Below are positions 17,066 through 25,316 of a DNA stretch of 64,000 nt, piece after piece. Where the stretch lies: positions 372,001 to 436,000 of the forward strand of contig NZ_CP076544.1 in assembly GCF_018885305.1 (NCBI RefSeq), written 5' to 3'. Numbering within the stretch: the first letter of the stretch is position 1; each line of letters opens with the position of its first letter. This DNA comes from Curtobacterium sp. L6-1. Lineage in GTDB: Bacteria > Actinomycetota > Actinomycetes > Actinomycetales > Microbacteriaceae. The notes beneath the pieces were generated by a model. The model saw only the letters and a program-made list of their open reading frames with translations, was not told the DNA's origin and did no database searches. The translations under genes and the position numbers were made by a program.

Positions 17066-17751
17066 CCGCCGCACCCGAACCGTCCGCGTCGCCCGGAGCG
17101 GGGGACGTCGGCGCGAACGAGCCCGACCTGTCCGCGCTCGAGCCGGAGGACCTGGACGGGCACACCATCGACGAACTCGCCGACTACCTCGACGCGGGCA
17201 TGCGGCCGGCGGACCCGACGATCGACGACTCACCGGCGTGCCAGAACGCCCTCGCCGCCATCGTGCGGCTGCGACAGGCCTCGCTCGGCTCCCTCGACGA
17301 GGCCGCGAAGGCCGAGGCGCCCGCCGACGAGTCGTGGATCGGCGGGGTCCTGGCGAACATCTCGCTCGAGGTCCGCGCCGGCCGGGACATCCCGCTCCGC
17401 GCCGAGGCCCCCACCGAGCACATGGTCCTGACCGAGGGTGCCGTCCGGTCGCTGGTCCGCCGCGCGGGCGACGGGGTCCCGGGCGTCGTCGTGTCCCGGT
17501 GCGTGCTCGACGGGGACGTGACGGCCCTCACCGCTCCGGTGCGGGTGACCGTCGAGATCGCGGTCGTCTCCGGACGCCGGATCATCCCGACCGCGGACGC
17601 CGTCCGGCTCGCGGTCGAGGAGACCCTCGCCACGCAGACCGACCTGACCGTCGTCGCCGTCGACGTCGTGGTCCGCGACCTCATCGTCCCCACGCAGGCG
17701 ACGGGCGGCAGCACGACCAGCAGCGACCCCGACGAGGAGGCAGCACGATGA
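17062..17751 (+). CDS. Asp23/Gls24-type envelope stress protein with anti-sigma-like N-terminus
   Basis: A 229-residue cytosolic protein. The first 95 residues are acidic and contain HTIDELADYLDAGMRPADP and SPACQNALAAIVRLRQAS, a layout like the N-terminal domain of ECF anti-sigma factors but without the Cys-x-x-Cys zinc motif. The second half (about 105-215, with GVPGVVVSRCVLDGDVTALT and VRVTVEIAVVSGRRI) matches the Asp23/Gls24 domain of envelope and alkaline stress proteins. There is no transmembrane helix. It overlaps the sigma-factor gene upstream and a small gene downstream by 4 bp each. A regulatory link to the sigma factor is inference. Confidence 0.75.
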   Translation: MTAAPEPSASPGAGDVGANEPDLSALEPEDLDGHTIDELADYLDAGMRPADPTIDDSPACQNALAAIVRLRQASLGSLDEAAKAEAPADESWIGGVLANISLEVRAGRDIPLRAEAPTEHMVLTEGAVRSLVRRAGDGVPGVVVSRCVLDGDVTALTAPVRVTVEIAVVSGRRIIPTADAVRLAVEETLATQTDLTVVAVDVVVRDLIVPTQATGGSTTSSDPDEEAAR

Positions 17752-18119
17752 CCGACCCCACCACCGCCGACGGGGTCGCCCTCCCCGCCGACACGACGGA
17801 CGCCACCGGCCCCGCGTGGACCGACGACGCGCTCCTCGTCGTCGAGGCCGCGGTCCTCGCGGTCCCCGGCGTCTCCGACCTGTACCGTGCGCGTCCCACG
17901 ATCGGCAGCGCGGTCGCCGCGGTCCGTCGGCTCGGTTCCGCCGAGGCGGGGCCGCGGATCGTGGCCGACGGGTCGGTGCTGCGACTGGTCATCGGGACGG
18001 ACGGTGCCGCACCGGCCCCGGGCGTCGCCCGCGCCGTGCACGACGCGGTCCTCGCCGAGGCCGCGGCGTCCGGTCGGACCCCGACGCGGATCGACGTGCG
18101 CGTCGCCCGCGTCGGCTGA
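17748..18119 (+). CDS. Small conserved protein, third gene of the sigma/Asp23 operon
   Basis: A 123-residue soluble protein that I cannot assign to a named family. It reads as a second, shorter relative of the Asp23 fold: DDALLVVEAAVLAVPGVSDL (about 26-45), then VLRLVIGTDGAAPAPGVARA and a terminal strand TRIDVRVARV, the same order of helix and strands as in Asp23 proteins. The start at ATG 17748 overlaps the stop of the Asp23 gene by 4 bp, so it is translationally coupled. In other actinobacteria such short proteins sit beside Asp23 genes; a joint complex at the envelope is plausible but unproven. Confidence 0.7.
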   Translation: MTDPTTADGVALPADTTDATGPAWTDDALLVVEAAVLAVPGVSDLYRARPTIGSAVAAVRRLGSAEAGPRIVADGSVLRLVIGTDGAAPAPGVARAVHDAVLAEAAASGRTPTRIDVRVARVG

Positions 18120-18218
18120 CCGGGTCACCCACGACCGGGAGGCGCGGCACCGTCCCGCTCCGCCGGTCCCGTCCTCAGCCGGGTCGCCGACCGGGAGGCG
18201 CGATGCGGTCGCGACGGA

Positions 18219-19103
18219 TCAGTACCAGTTGACGGCCTGCGAGTGCGACCACGCGCTGCACGGGGTGCCGTACGAGCCCTTGATGTACTGCAGGCCCCAG
18301 GCGACCTGCGTCGAAACGTTCGTCTGCCAGTCCGCGCCGACCGAGGCCATCTTCGAGCCCGGGAGTGCCTGCGGGATGCCGGTCGCGCCACCGTTCGGGT
18401 TCACCGCCCGGTAGTCCCAGCCCGACTCCTTCGTCCACAGGCTGTCGAGGCACTGGAACTGGTCGGCGCCCCAGCCGTAGCGGGAGGACGCCATCGAGGC
18501 AGCGACGCTCTTCGCACCGGCGGGGGTGTTCGCCTGCGCCTGGGCCTCGGCGGCTGCGCGTTCGGCGGCTGCCTGCTCCGCGGCGGCCTTCGCGGCTGCT
18601 GCCCGGTCGGACGCCCGCTGCGCCGCGGCCCGGCGCTCGGCGGCGGCACGGGCGTCGTCGTGGTCCTGGTCGGCGCTCGCCTGGGCGACGTCCTGCGTGG
18701 TGTCGACGGTCGACGCGATGCGCTCGGTCAAGGCCGAGCCGGACAGCGAGGAGTAGTCGGCCAGCGAGGCGATGCGCTGCTCGAGGCGTCCGGTGTCGGT
18801 CTTCTCGTTCGCGTCCTGCAGGACGGCCCGGGCGCTCGTGATGGTCGCGGCGGCCTGGGCGCGGTCGAGCTCGGTGCCGGACAGGCCGGGGGTGGCGGAG
18901 GCGCTGGGGACGCCGAGCGCCTCGCCGAGCGCGGGCTGGGTGACGGTGAGGGCGCCGCCGGCGATCGCGACGACCGCTGCGCCGCCAGCGAGGAGGAGGC
19001 CGTGCTTGCGGAGGGTCCGGCGCATGCGGCGGGACGGGGTGTCGTGGGTGGCGCGGCGGCTGCCGGGCACGGGGGTGCTGGAGCGGGGAGTGGTTCGCGT
19101 CAT
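18219..19103 (-). CDS. Secreted lytic transglycosylase-like protein
   Basis: A 294-residue exported cell-wall protein. A basic N-terminus and a hydrophobic segment (about 35-53, LLLAGGAAVVAIAGGALTV) form a long signal peptide or anchor. Residues 80-205 are a helical, Ala/Glu/Arg-rich stretch likely to be coiled coil. The C-terminal 90 residues form a transglycosylase-like domain: QFQCLDSLWTKESGWDYRAV contains the catalytic Glu in KESGW, followed by NPNGGATGIPQALPG and a second Cys in GSYGTPCSAW that can bridge to the first. It should cleave peptidoglycan glycan strands. A direct repeat like an MtrA site lies about 340 bp upstream. Confidence 0.88.
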   Translation of the reverse strand: MTRTTPRSSTPVPGSRRATHDTPSRRMRRTLRKHGLLLAGGAAVVAIAGGALTVTQPALGEALGVPSASATPGLSGTELDRAQAAATITSARAVLQDANEKTDTGRLEQRIASLADYSSLSGSALTERIASTVDTTQDVAQASADQDHDDARAAAERRAAAQRASDRAAAAKAAAEQAAAERAAAEAQAQANTPAGAKSVAASMASSRYGWGADQFQCLDSLWTKESGWDYRAVNPNGGATGIPQALPGSKMASVGADWQTNVSTQVAWGLQYIKGSYGTPCSAWSHSQAVNWY

Positions 19104-19467
19104 GGTTTCCGGGTGTCGGCCGGCTCGTGCTGCGGGTCCTCGTGGCGGCGCGTGGCGGTCCGGCTGCTCGTGCGCTCGGGGCGCACGCCGGACACCGGTA
19201 CTGCTGGACCGTGGTGGACGGCCGGGCACCGGGGAGACGGTCGGGGTGGGGATCCGAACCGTCCGCGTCGTCGCGTGGACCCGCGAGCCGGGGTGGGAGC
19301 GGACGGTGGTGTGGGGGCCCGTCCGGTCCGCCTCGGTGCGGCGACCGTCAGGTCACCCGCGGGGCGAAGCGGCAACGATGACTCGTCATCCTGGACGCGT
19401 CGTCAGCAACCGCTCCCAGAACGGTCGGTCCACCGGCCGGTAACGGTTCGGTAACGACCCGGTGACG
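19104..19467. other. 364-bp gene-free region upstream of the transglycosylase
   Basis: No plausible gene on either strand. It holds the upstream region of the transglycosylase (- strand) and the end of the MarR gene region. The only clear signal is the GGTAACG direct repeat at 19439-19456. I looked for the cyclic-di-AMP riboswitch that precedes many actinobacterial wall hydrolases and did not find its conserved core. Confidence 0.6.
19439..19456 (-). promoter_or_regulatory. GGTAACG direct repeat, MtrA-like site
   Basis: GGTAACG occurs at 19439-19445 and again at 19450-19456, one helical turn (11 bp) apart. On the transglycosylase strand it reads CGTTACCGAACCGTTACC. Direct repeats of this kind near wall-hydrolase genes recall binding sites of the actinobacterial response regulator MtrA. 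This is by resemblance only. Confidence 0.35.
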
Positions 19468-19923
19468 TCAGGACGCGGAGGCCGTTCGAGCGCTCGGGCT
19501 CTGCGCGACGCGCTCGAGGGCGTCGAGTGCTCCGGCGATCGCGTCGACGTCGTCGGGGGACAGCTCGGCGATGAGGCCGGCGACGATCCCCGTCCGCTCC
19601 GACCGGGCGGCGTCGACGGCGGCGACACCGGCCGGGGTGGCGCTGACCATGAAGGCGCGGCCGTCGCGCGGGTCGGCGTCGCGGGCGATGAGGCCGCGCT
19701 GTTCGAGCTCGGTGAGGATGCGGGTCATGGTCGGCTTCGTGACCACCTCGATCCGCGACAGGTCGCCGGGGCGGAGGGGTCCGTGCTGCACGATCGACGC
19801 GAGCGCGGACACGATCCCGTAGCCGAGGGACGCGGAGTCGGTGCGGGCCTTGCGGTTGATCCGGCCGACCGCCGCGGCGAGGCGTGCGGCGACCTCGGTG
19901 CGGTCCGGGTGGAGGTCGGTCAT
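19468..19923 (-). CDS. MarR family transcriptional regulator
   Basis: A 151-residue winged-helix regulator. The DNA-binding part runs from about residue 45 to 110: LRPGDLSRIEVVTKPTMTRI is the helix-turn-helix and ARDADPRDGRAFMVSATPAG the wing with the conserved DxRD. Helices at both ends form the dimer and ligand pocket. MarR proteins usually repress a neighbouring efflux or catabolic gene; the neighbour here is a GntR regulator 186 bp upstream on the same strand, so the target is unclear. I choose ATG 19923, although the frame stays open further upstream. Confidence 0.9.
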   Translation of the reverse strand: MTDLHPDRTEVAARLAAAVGRINRKARTDSASLGYGIVSALASIVQHGPLRPGDLSRIEVVTKPTMTRILTELEQRGLIARDADPRDGRAFMVSATPAGVAAVDAARSERTGIVAGLIAELSPDDVDAIAGALDALERVAQSPSARTASAS

Positions 19924-20109
19924 GGCTGCTCCGGGGCGTCGTTCGGGTGGTGGGACCGATCGTAGCGGTCGGTGCGACGGCGTCGATCGGGGGACACGAC
20001 GGTCGGGCGGCGCGTCTTCGTCCTGTCCGGCCAGCGCGGTCCGATCGGGCGCGGACGGCGCGTCCGCCACGAGCCTGTACGGACGCTCAGGAGATCGGGT
20101 CGACCAGGG

Positions 20110-20760
20110 TCAGCGCTTCTCGCCCGGGAGCATGTGGATGGCCTCGGTCGCGAGCTCGGCGGCGACGTTGTCGCCGTCCGCCGTCGCCGTGCGCAGCCGT
20201 CGGAACTCGTCGGTCATGAGCTGCCAGTCGAGCAGCTCGTCGAGGTTCGGCAGACGCAACCGGAAGGCCAGGCCGTCCATCGTGTCGCGGCAGACGCGCT
20301 GCAGGTTCTCGTTGCCGCATTCGTCGACGTACAGCGAGAACACCCCGAGGGCGTCGCGGTTCACGGCCGCCACGTCGTGGGCGTCGAGTTCGCCGATCGT
20401 CGTGTCGAGGGCCGAGAGGATCCGCTTGCGCGCCGCCGCGGACAGGCGGGGGACCGCGAGCCGGACCACGCCGCCGAACAGCACGCCGAGCGTCTGGATC
20501 GCCTCGGTGACCTCGGCCGGGTCGGGCGTCGTCACGCGCGTGTAGCGGTTCGGCGCCATCTCGATCAGTCCGGCGCGGGCGAGCTGGCTGAGGGCTTCGC
20601 GGATGGGGGTGCGGGAGACGCCGAGCCAGGCGATGAGCTCCTCGTCGTTGAGGCGTTCCCCGGGCTCGAGGGTGCCGTCCATGATCGCCTCGTGGATCTT
20701 CTGCCGGACGGTGTCGCGCAGGAGCCTGTGCTCGGTCGGGGCGGTGCTGGGGACCGGCAT
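20110..20760 (-). CDS. GntR family transcriptional regulator (FadR-like, FCD)
   Basis: A 216-residue regulator. The winged helix (about 12-78) contains GERLNDEELIAWLGVSRTPI and REALSQLARAGLIE, typical of the GntR superfamily. The C-terminal helical domain (about 85-210) is FCD-like but lacks an obvious full set of metal-binding His, so it may sense its ligand without a metal. It has no divergent neighbour: upstream on the same strand lies the DUF1810 gene, 68 bp away. An inverted repeat just upstream of its start suggests autoregulation. Target genes are unknown. Confidence 0.88.
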   Translation of the reverse strand: MPVPSTAPTEHRLLRDTVRQKIHEAIMDGTLEPGERLNDEELIAWLGVSRTPIREALSQLARAGLIEMAPNRYTRVTTPDPAEVTEAIQTLGVLFGGVVRLAVPRLSAAARKRILSALDTTIGELDAHDVAAVNRDALGVFSLYVDECGNENLQRVCRDTMDGLAFRLRLPNLDELLDWQLMTDEFRRLRTATADGDNVAAELATEAIHMLPGEKR

Positions 20761-20799
20761 GACGGGACCTTCCGGGATCGGGACGGGTGCCCGCTCACC

Positions 20800-20815
20800 G
20801 TACCTGATGTGGTAC
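20800..20815. promoter_or_regulatory. Inverted repeat upstream of the GntR gene
   Basis: GTACC (20800-20804) and GGTAC (20811-20815) form a 5-bp inverted repeat with a 6-bp spacer, 40 bp before the regulator start, in a locally AT-richer patch. It could be the regulator's own operator; the arms are short, so chance is possible. Confidence 0.35.
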
Positions 20816-20828
20816 CGGACGGTCCCTG

Positions 20829-21284
20829 TCAGTCGAGACCGAGCAGCCGCAGCGTCGCCGGGTCCTCCGCGCCGGCGAACCAGCGGTCGAGGACGGCGCG
20901 GAAGGGTGCCGGGTCGTCGGCGGCGCGGGCCGCGAGCGTCATCGACGAGCGGGCCTTCACGGCGTCGATGCCGCCGAAGAGGTCCTCCGCCGAGGCGGCC
21001 GGTGCGTCGCGTGCCACCGCGGCGGCCTCGTGCAGGCGCGGGCCGAGCACCGGGTGGGCGAGCAGCGCCCGCGCCTCGGGCAGCCCGCGCACGGCGTAGT
21101 GCCGGGCCGTGGCGCTCCGGCCGAGTCCGGCGACCTGCGGGAAGACGAACCACATCCAGTGCGAGCGCTTCCGTCCGGCTCGGAGTTCCGCGAGGGCCGT
21201 CTCGTACACGCCCTCCTGGGCCGTGACGAAGCGGGCCAGGTCGGACGGGTCGTCCTGCTGCTGGTCGGCGGCGGTCGGGGTCAC
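20829..21284 (-). CDS. DUF1810 family protein
   Basis: A 151-residue protein of the DUF1810 family (calpastatin-like name in some databases, no demonstrated function). The family block RKRSHWMWFVFPQVAGLGRS (about 38-57) is complete, and the order DLARFVTAQEGVYETALAEL, ARHYAVRGLPEARALLAHPV and SMTLAARAADDPAPFRAVLD matches along its length. It is all-helical and soluble. The GTG start at 21284 overlaps the stop of the DUF2071 gene by 4 bp, so it is the last gene of a three-gene operon. Confidence 0.88.
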   Translation of the reverse strand: MTPTAADQQQDDPSDLARFVTAQEGVYETALAELRAGRKRSHWMWFVFPQVAGLGRSATARHYAVRGLPEARALLAHPVLGPRLHEAAAVARDAPAASAEDLFGGIDAVKARSSMTLAARAADDPAPFRAVLDRWFAGAEDPATLRLLGLD

Positions 21285-22102
21285 CGGACCACGTCCCCCC
21301 ACGCGTACCGGACCGTCGTGCCGTCGACCACGAGCACCGAGTCCGGCGCGCGGTCGAACAGGGTGGGCAGCCCGACGGCTGCGGGCAGGTCGCCCTCGAG
21401 CTGCTCGAGCCGGGCGGACCGCACGGTCAGCGGTGCGTGCTGGCGTTGCCAGAACAGCGTCTGCGCGAGCAGCCGGGCGTGGATGCCCGCCCGGGTGGTG
21501 AGGTCGGCAGCCAGCGGCGAACGGTCGACCTCGCCGGCCACGACGCGGACGGAGGCGGCGTGACGGGCGCTGGACGAGCCTCCCGTCCGACGGGTCGTCC
21601 GGACCTGCCGCAGGGCGCGGAACGGGTGCCGGGCGCGGCCCGGGTGGCGGATGGAGCGGTGGCCGACGGTCTCGCCGCGGCGCCGGGAGCGGGCCCACGC
21701 GAAGACGTAGGGCACACCGAGCAGGGCGTGCGCGGCGACGATCGCGGGCACGTTCGGGGTGTCGACGGTGAGGTAGGCGATCCCGCGGCGGCCGGCGTCG
21801 TCGACGGTGAGGACCTCGATGGTGACCTCGGTCATCGAGCCGAGGCGGGTCGACGGTGGGAAGGGCGGCACCTGCGTCTCGCGGAAGACGTAGGCGACGA
21901 GGCCGACCCACGCGCTGCCGTCGACGATGTCCGGACGGGTCCCGCGGGGGACCAGGTGCGCGACCGTCTCCGGGTCGCAGCGCCAGTGCGCGAAGACGAC
22001 GTCGTCCCAGGCGTGCACGGTCACCGGGCGGTGCAGCAGCGGGACGGCGGCCCGTGTCCGCGGCTCGCCGGGGGAGGGCGGCGACGTGACGGCACGCGTC
22101 AT
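21281..22102 (-). CDS. DUF2071 (YqjF-like) family protein
   Basis: A 273-residue soluble protein of the DUF2071 family. Family features are HAWDDVVFAHWRCDPETVAH (about 30-49), then LVPRGTRPDIVDGSAWVGLV and YLTVDTPNVPAIVAAHALLG followed by GVPYVFAWA. The fold resembles acetoacetate decarboxylase; the function in bacteria is unknown. Its start overlaps the DoxX-type gene and its stop overlaps the DUF1810 gene (4 bp each), so the three are one transcription unit. A central Arg-rich stretch (about 160-185, with TRRTGGSSSARHAA) looks like a disordered insertion. Confidence 0.85.
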   Translation of the reverse strand: MTRAVTSPPSPGEPRTRAAVPLLHRPVTVHAWDDVVFAHWRCDPETVAHLVPRGTRPDIVDGSAWVGLVAYVFRETQVPPFPPSTRLGSMTEVTIEVLTVDDAGRRGIAYLTVDTPNVPAIVAAHALLGVPYVFAWARSRRRGETVGHRSIRHPGRARHPFRALRQVRTTRRTGGSSSARHAASVRVVAGEVDRSPLAADLTTRAGIHARLLAQTLFWQRQHAPLTVRSARLEQLEGDLPAAVGLPTLFDRAPDSVLVVDGTTVRYAWGDVVR

Positions 22103-22500
22103 CGGCGCGCGGCGTGCCGGGCGACGCGCAGCGACCAGACGACGAGCGGTGCCTGCAGCGGCAGCCGGAGGACCGAGACCAGCCGCATGGTGCGGGTCGA
22201 GCGGGGGCTGTCGAGCAGGTCGGCGGCCATCTTCACGTTCGCGGGGAAGACCGCCAGGAAGAGTGCGACGGCGGCCCACCCGGCACCGCGACGGGTGGCC
22301 GGGACGAGGAGGCCGGCGGCGATGCCGAGCTCGGCCAGGCCGGACGCGAGGGTGGTCGTGCGGGGCGGCAGCGCCTCCGGCACGCTGCGGTCGTAGTGCC
22401 GCGGTCGGGTGAAGTGGGTGACGCCCGCCCCACCGAGGAGGACGGCGAGGGCCGCGGCCGTCCTGGTGGCACGTCGTGCACGTCGAGTTCGCCGTCGCAT
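22099..22500 (-). CDS. DoxX-like small membrane protein
   Basis: A 133-residue membrane protein with four hydrophobic helices, the layout of the DoxX/DoxD family. A basic N-terminus is followed by a helix ending LLGGAGVTHFTRPRHY. GLAELGIAAGLLVPATRR is the second-helix signature, and FPANVKMAADL marks the loop before the last helix. Homologues occur with redox and stress proteins, but most have no defined role. It is first in the operon with DUF2071 and DUF1810. The DoxX assignment rests on helix order and the TRPRHYDRSVPE motif. Confidence 0.8.
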   Translation of the reverse strand: MRRRTRRARRATRTAAALAVLLGGAGVTHFTRPRHYDRSVPEALPPRTTTLASGLAELGIAAGLLVPATRRGAGWAAVALFLAVFPANVKMAADLLDSPRSTRTMRLVSVLRLPLQAPLVVWSLRVARHAARR

Positions 22501-22545
22501 GGTCCCATCCTTCCCGTGCGACCCCGACCGGCGCTCAGGTCCGGC

Positions 22546-23880
22546 TCAGGCCAGCGCGGTCGCGACCAGGTCGAGGACGGCGGTGGCGACCTCGGCCTTC
22601 GAGCCCGCGGTCTCGCGCACGACCTCGCCGTTGGGGGTGAGCACCTCGATGGCGTTCTCCTCGCGCTCGAAGCCGTGCGACCAGCCGACGTGGTTCACGA
22701 CGAGCAGGTCGGCGGGCTTCCGGGCGATCTTGGCGCGTCCGAGTGCGATGCGGGCGTCGCGGTCGGGCTCGGTCTCGGCCGCGAAGCCGACGACCACCTG
22801 GCCGACCCGACGTGCGGCGACGAGCTCGGCGAGCACGTCGGGGTTCTTCACCAGCTCGAGCGTCATCCGGTCGCCCTGCTGCTCCTTCTTGAGCTTCGAC
22901 TCGAGGACCTCGGCGGGCCGGTAGTCCGCGACCGCCGCGGTCATCACCAGGACGTCGGCCTCGGGTGCTGCTGCGTGCATGGCCTCGGCGAGTTCCTGTG
23001 CGGACCCGACCCGCACGATGCGCACCGGCAGGTCGGCGGTGAGGCCCGGGTCGGTGTTCGCCGCCACCAGGGTGACGTCGGCACCGCGGCGCGCGGCCTC
23101 GGCGGCGAGCGCCACGCCCTGTCGGCCGCTCGACCGGTTGCCGACGAACCGCACCGGGTCGAGGGGTTCGCGGGTGCCGCCGGCGCTGACGACGACGCGG
23201 ACGCCGGCCAGGTCGCCCTGCTCGCCGCGCGCGCCGGTGTGGAGGCCCGTGGCCGCGTCCGCCGTGCTGTCCGTTTCCGTCGCGTGGCCGTGCCGGTCGC
23301 TCCGTGCGTCGGTCTGGTCGAGCACGGCGAGGGCTGCGCGGACGATGTCCTCGGGCTCGGACATCCGCCCGATCCCGGCGTCGTCACCGGTGAGGGCGCC
23401 GACGACGGGACCGACGACGTGGACGCCGCGGTCGCGCAGGGTCGCGAGGTTCGCCCGGGTGGCGGGGTGCTCCCACATCTGCGGGTGCATCGCCGGCGCG
23501 ACGACGACCGGGGCCTCGGTCGCGAGCAGGGTGGTGCCGAGCAGGTCGCCCGCGAGGCCGGCCGCCATCTTCGCGAGGCTGTCCGCCGTCGCGGGGGCGA
23601 TCACCACGAGGTCGGCGCGACGACCGAGGGCGACGTGGCGGACCTCGGCGACGTCGTCCCAGACGCTGGTGGAGACGGGGTTGCGGCTGAGTGCCTCCAG
23701 GGTGGGCAGTCCCACGAAGCGGAGGGCGCCCTCGGTCGGCACCACGTGCACGTCGTGGCCGCGCTTGACGAGGTCGCGGACGACGCCGACGGCCTTGTAC
23801 GCGGCGATCCCGCCGGTGATGCCGACGACGACGGTGCGGGAGCGGTCGGTGTGCGGAGCTGCCTCGTTCACGGCGCTCAC
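22546..23880 (-). CDS. coaBC: Bifunctional phosphopantothenoylcysteine decarboxylase/phosphopantothenate-cysteine ligase
   Basis: A 444-residue bifunctional enzyme of coenzyme A synthesis. The N-terminal CoaC half is an FMN flavoprotein: VVGITGGIAAYKAVGVVRDL, the active-site region RHVALGRRADLVVIAPATAD, and PAMHPQMW in place of PAMNxxMW. The C-terminal CoaB half binds CTP: VSAGGTREPLDPVRFVGNRS, VMTAAVADYRPA, and LKKEQQGDRMTLELVKNPDV with the catalytic Lys. A variable Asp/His-rich linker (about 185-210) separates the two. The frame opens at GTG 23895, but GTG 23880 gives the shorter conventional N-terminus. It is a single-copy housekeeping gene. Confidence 0.95.
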   Translation of the reverse strand: MSAVNEAAPHTDRSRTVVVGITGGIAAYKAVGVVRDLVKRGHDVHVVPTEGALRFVGLPTLEALSRNPVSTSVWDDVAEVRHVALGRRADLVVIAPATADSLAKMAAGLAGDLLGTTLLATEAPVVVAPAMHPQMWEHPATRANLATLRDRGVHVVGPVVGALTGDDAGIGRMSEPEDIVRAALAVLDQTDARSDRHGHATETDSTADAATGLHTGARGEQGDLAGVRVVVSAGGTREPLDPVRFVGNRSSGRQGVALAAEAARRGADVTLVAANTDPGLTADLPVRIVRVGSAQELAEAMHAAAPEADVLVMTAAVADYRPAEVLESKLKKEQQGDRMTLELVKNPDVLAELVAARRVGQVVVGFAAETEPDRDARIALGRAKIARKPADLLVVNHVGWSHGFEREENAIEVLTPNGEVVRETAGSKAEVATAVLDLVATALA

Positions 23881-23996
23881 GCTACCCGCGCGCACCGGGC
23901 GGCGGGCACCGGCGCGGCCCGGGTGACGGCGTGGCCGGGCGCCCGTCAGTCGAGCGCCGGCCCGGGCGCAGAGCGGCGGGTGGAAGGATCGCCGTC

Positions 23997-24809
23997 ATGT
24001 GCACCGTCGTCGTCCGTGTCGATCCCGGCGCGGCCTGGCCCGTCACCGTGCTCGCCCTCCGCGACGAGTCGCCCGACCGGCCGTGGGACCCGCCGGCGGC
24101 GTGGTGGCCCGACCGCGACCCCGACGTGCGGGGCGTCCGCGACCGACAGGCCGGTGGCGCGTGGCTCGCCGCCTCGGACCGGAACGGCCTGGCGGTGGTG
24201 CTGAACCGCTGGGAGGAGACGCCCGGCGACGGCGAGGGCACCTGGACCACCCGCGGCACGCTGCCGCTGGACGCGGTGGTCGACGACGCGGCACCGGGCG
24301 GGGACGGCTCGCTGCCGACGAGCCGCGCGTTCAACCTGGTGCGCGCGACCGCGGCCGGCGCCGAGGTCGTCACGTGGGACGGCGCCTCGGTGCGGACGAC
24401 CGTGCTCGGACCCGGCGTGCACATGGTGACGCACGGCGACCCCGACGACCCCGGGGCTGCCCGGGTCGGTCGGTGGCTCGACGCCTTCCGTGCCGCGCCC
24501 GCCCCGACCGGCCCGCCGGCACGCGTCCCGGGCGACGAGCCGGTCGCTGGCGACGCGAGCGCGGACGCTGGCGGACCGGATGCTGCCGGCGACGGGTGGG
24601 GCGGGTGGTTCGACGTGCTGGAGCGGTCGACCGTCCTGCCGGCGGACGACCCGGACGCGATCCTCCGCGACACGGTCGAGCCCGAGGGGCACTTCGCGAC
24701 CCTGTCGATCGTCGCCGCCGCGGTCGGCCCGGGCCGCACGGCGCTGCGGCACACCCGGCTCGCCGACCCCGGCGTCCTGCACGGGCCGGACGTGCACCAC
24801 CATGCCTGA
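23997..24809 (+). CDS. NRDE family (TANGO2-like) protein
   Basis: A 270-residue protein of the NRDE/TANGO2 family. It begins Met-Cys-Thr-Val-Val, so removal of Met would expose an N-terminal Cys, as in Ntn hydrolases. ALRDESPDRPWDPPAAWWPD is the family's Asn-Arg-Asp-Glu region, here changed to LRDES. GGAWLAASDRNGLAVVLNRW is the second hallmark. Eukaryotic TANGO2 is linked to heme or lipid handling; the bacterial role is unknown. Residues 170-205 form an Asp/Ala/Gly-rich disordered insertion. It is divergent from coaBC. Confidence 0.88.
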   Translation: MCTVVVRVDPGAAWPVTVLALRDESPDRPWDPPAAWWPDRDPDVRGVRDRQAGGAWLAASDRNGLAVVLNRWEETPGDGEGTWTTRGTLPLDAVVDDAAPGGDGSLPTSRAFNLVRATAAGAEVVTWDGASVRTTVLGPGVHMVTHGDPDDPGAARVGRWLDAFRAAPAPTGPPARVPGDEPVAGDASADAGGPDAAGDGWGGWFDVLERSTVLPADDPDAILRDTVEPEGHFATLSIVAAAVGPGRTALRHTRLADPGVLHGPDVHHHA

Positions 24810-24831
24810 CGCCAGCAGCACCAGAAAGTAC

Positions 24832-24860
24832 TTGCCGGAGTGGAAAGTGGGTGTCATGCT
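24832..24860 (+). promoter_or_regulatory. Predicted sigma-70-type promoter
   Basis: TTGCCG (24832-24837) and CATGCT (24855-24860) are separated by 17 bp and lie 25 bp before the start of the membrane-protein gene, in an AT-richer patch (AGAAAGTACTTGCCGG). Spacing and position fit a housekeeping promoter. Confidence 0.5.
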
Positions 24861-24884
24861 GGAGCCAGCCGAAGGGGGCACACT

Positions 24885-25316
24885 ATGACCGACCACACCC
24901 ACACCAGCCCGACCGACGCCCGTCGCCTGCTCGACGAGGCCGAGCGCATCAGCCGACGCGCGCACGACGCCACCCGGTGGCCCTACGTCACCTTCCTGCT
25001 CGCCCTCGGGACGAGCACGTCGCTCGGCACTCTCGCGATGGCGGTGACCGAGGGGTCTGCGTTCGGCCTCGCCTACGTCGGGACCCTCGTGGTGGGCTTC
25101 GCGCTGGTCCTGTTCTTCTGCGTGACGATCCAGGGTCGACGGGCCTTCGCGTGGAGCCGCCGGTGGTCGCTGTACATCGGCGCGTGGGCCGTCACGTACC
25201 TCGCCGCCATCGCCGTCGTCGCCTGGTGGCACGGCGACGTGCTGGCAGCCGGGGTGACGTCGGGCCTCGTGCTCCTCGTCACCACCGCCTGCGCCGCGGT
25301 CGAGGCGCGACGGTGA
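24885..25316 (+). CDS. Small four-helix membrane protein paired with a winged-helix regulator
   Basis: A 143-residue membrane protein that I cannot place in a named family. A soluble N-terminus (about 1-30, with ARRLLDEAERISRRAHDATR) is followed by four hydrophobic segments in two hairpins. The pairs are separated by a basic loop containing QGRRAFAWSRRW. There is no signal peptide or catalytic motif. Its stop overlaps the start of a small winged-helix regulator by 4 bp. Such membrane protein/regulator pairs are common in actinobacteria and usually respond to envelope or drug stress; that role is inferred from arrangement only. Confidence 0.8.
   Translation: MTDHTHTSPTDARRLLDEAERISRRAHDATRWPYVTFLLALGTSTSLGTLAMAVTEGSAFGLAYVGTLVVGFALVLFFCVTIQGRRAFAWSRRWSLYIGAWAVTYLAAIAVVAWWHGDVLAAGVTSGLVLLVTTACAAVEARR

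Noticed and set aside
19104..19467. Cyclic-di-AMP (ydaO-type) riboswitch before the transglycosylase
   Set aside because: The characteristic conserved ends and the CCGUCAGCUAACCU-like segment are missing.
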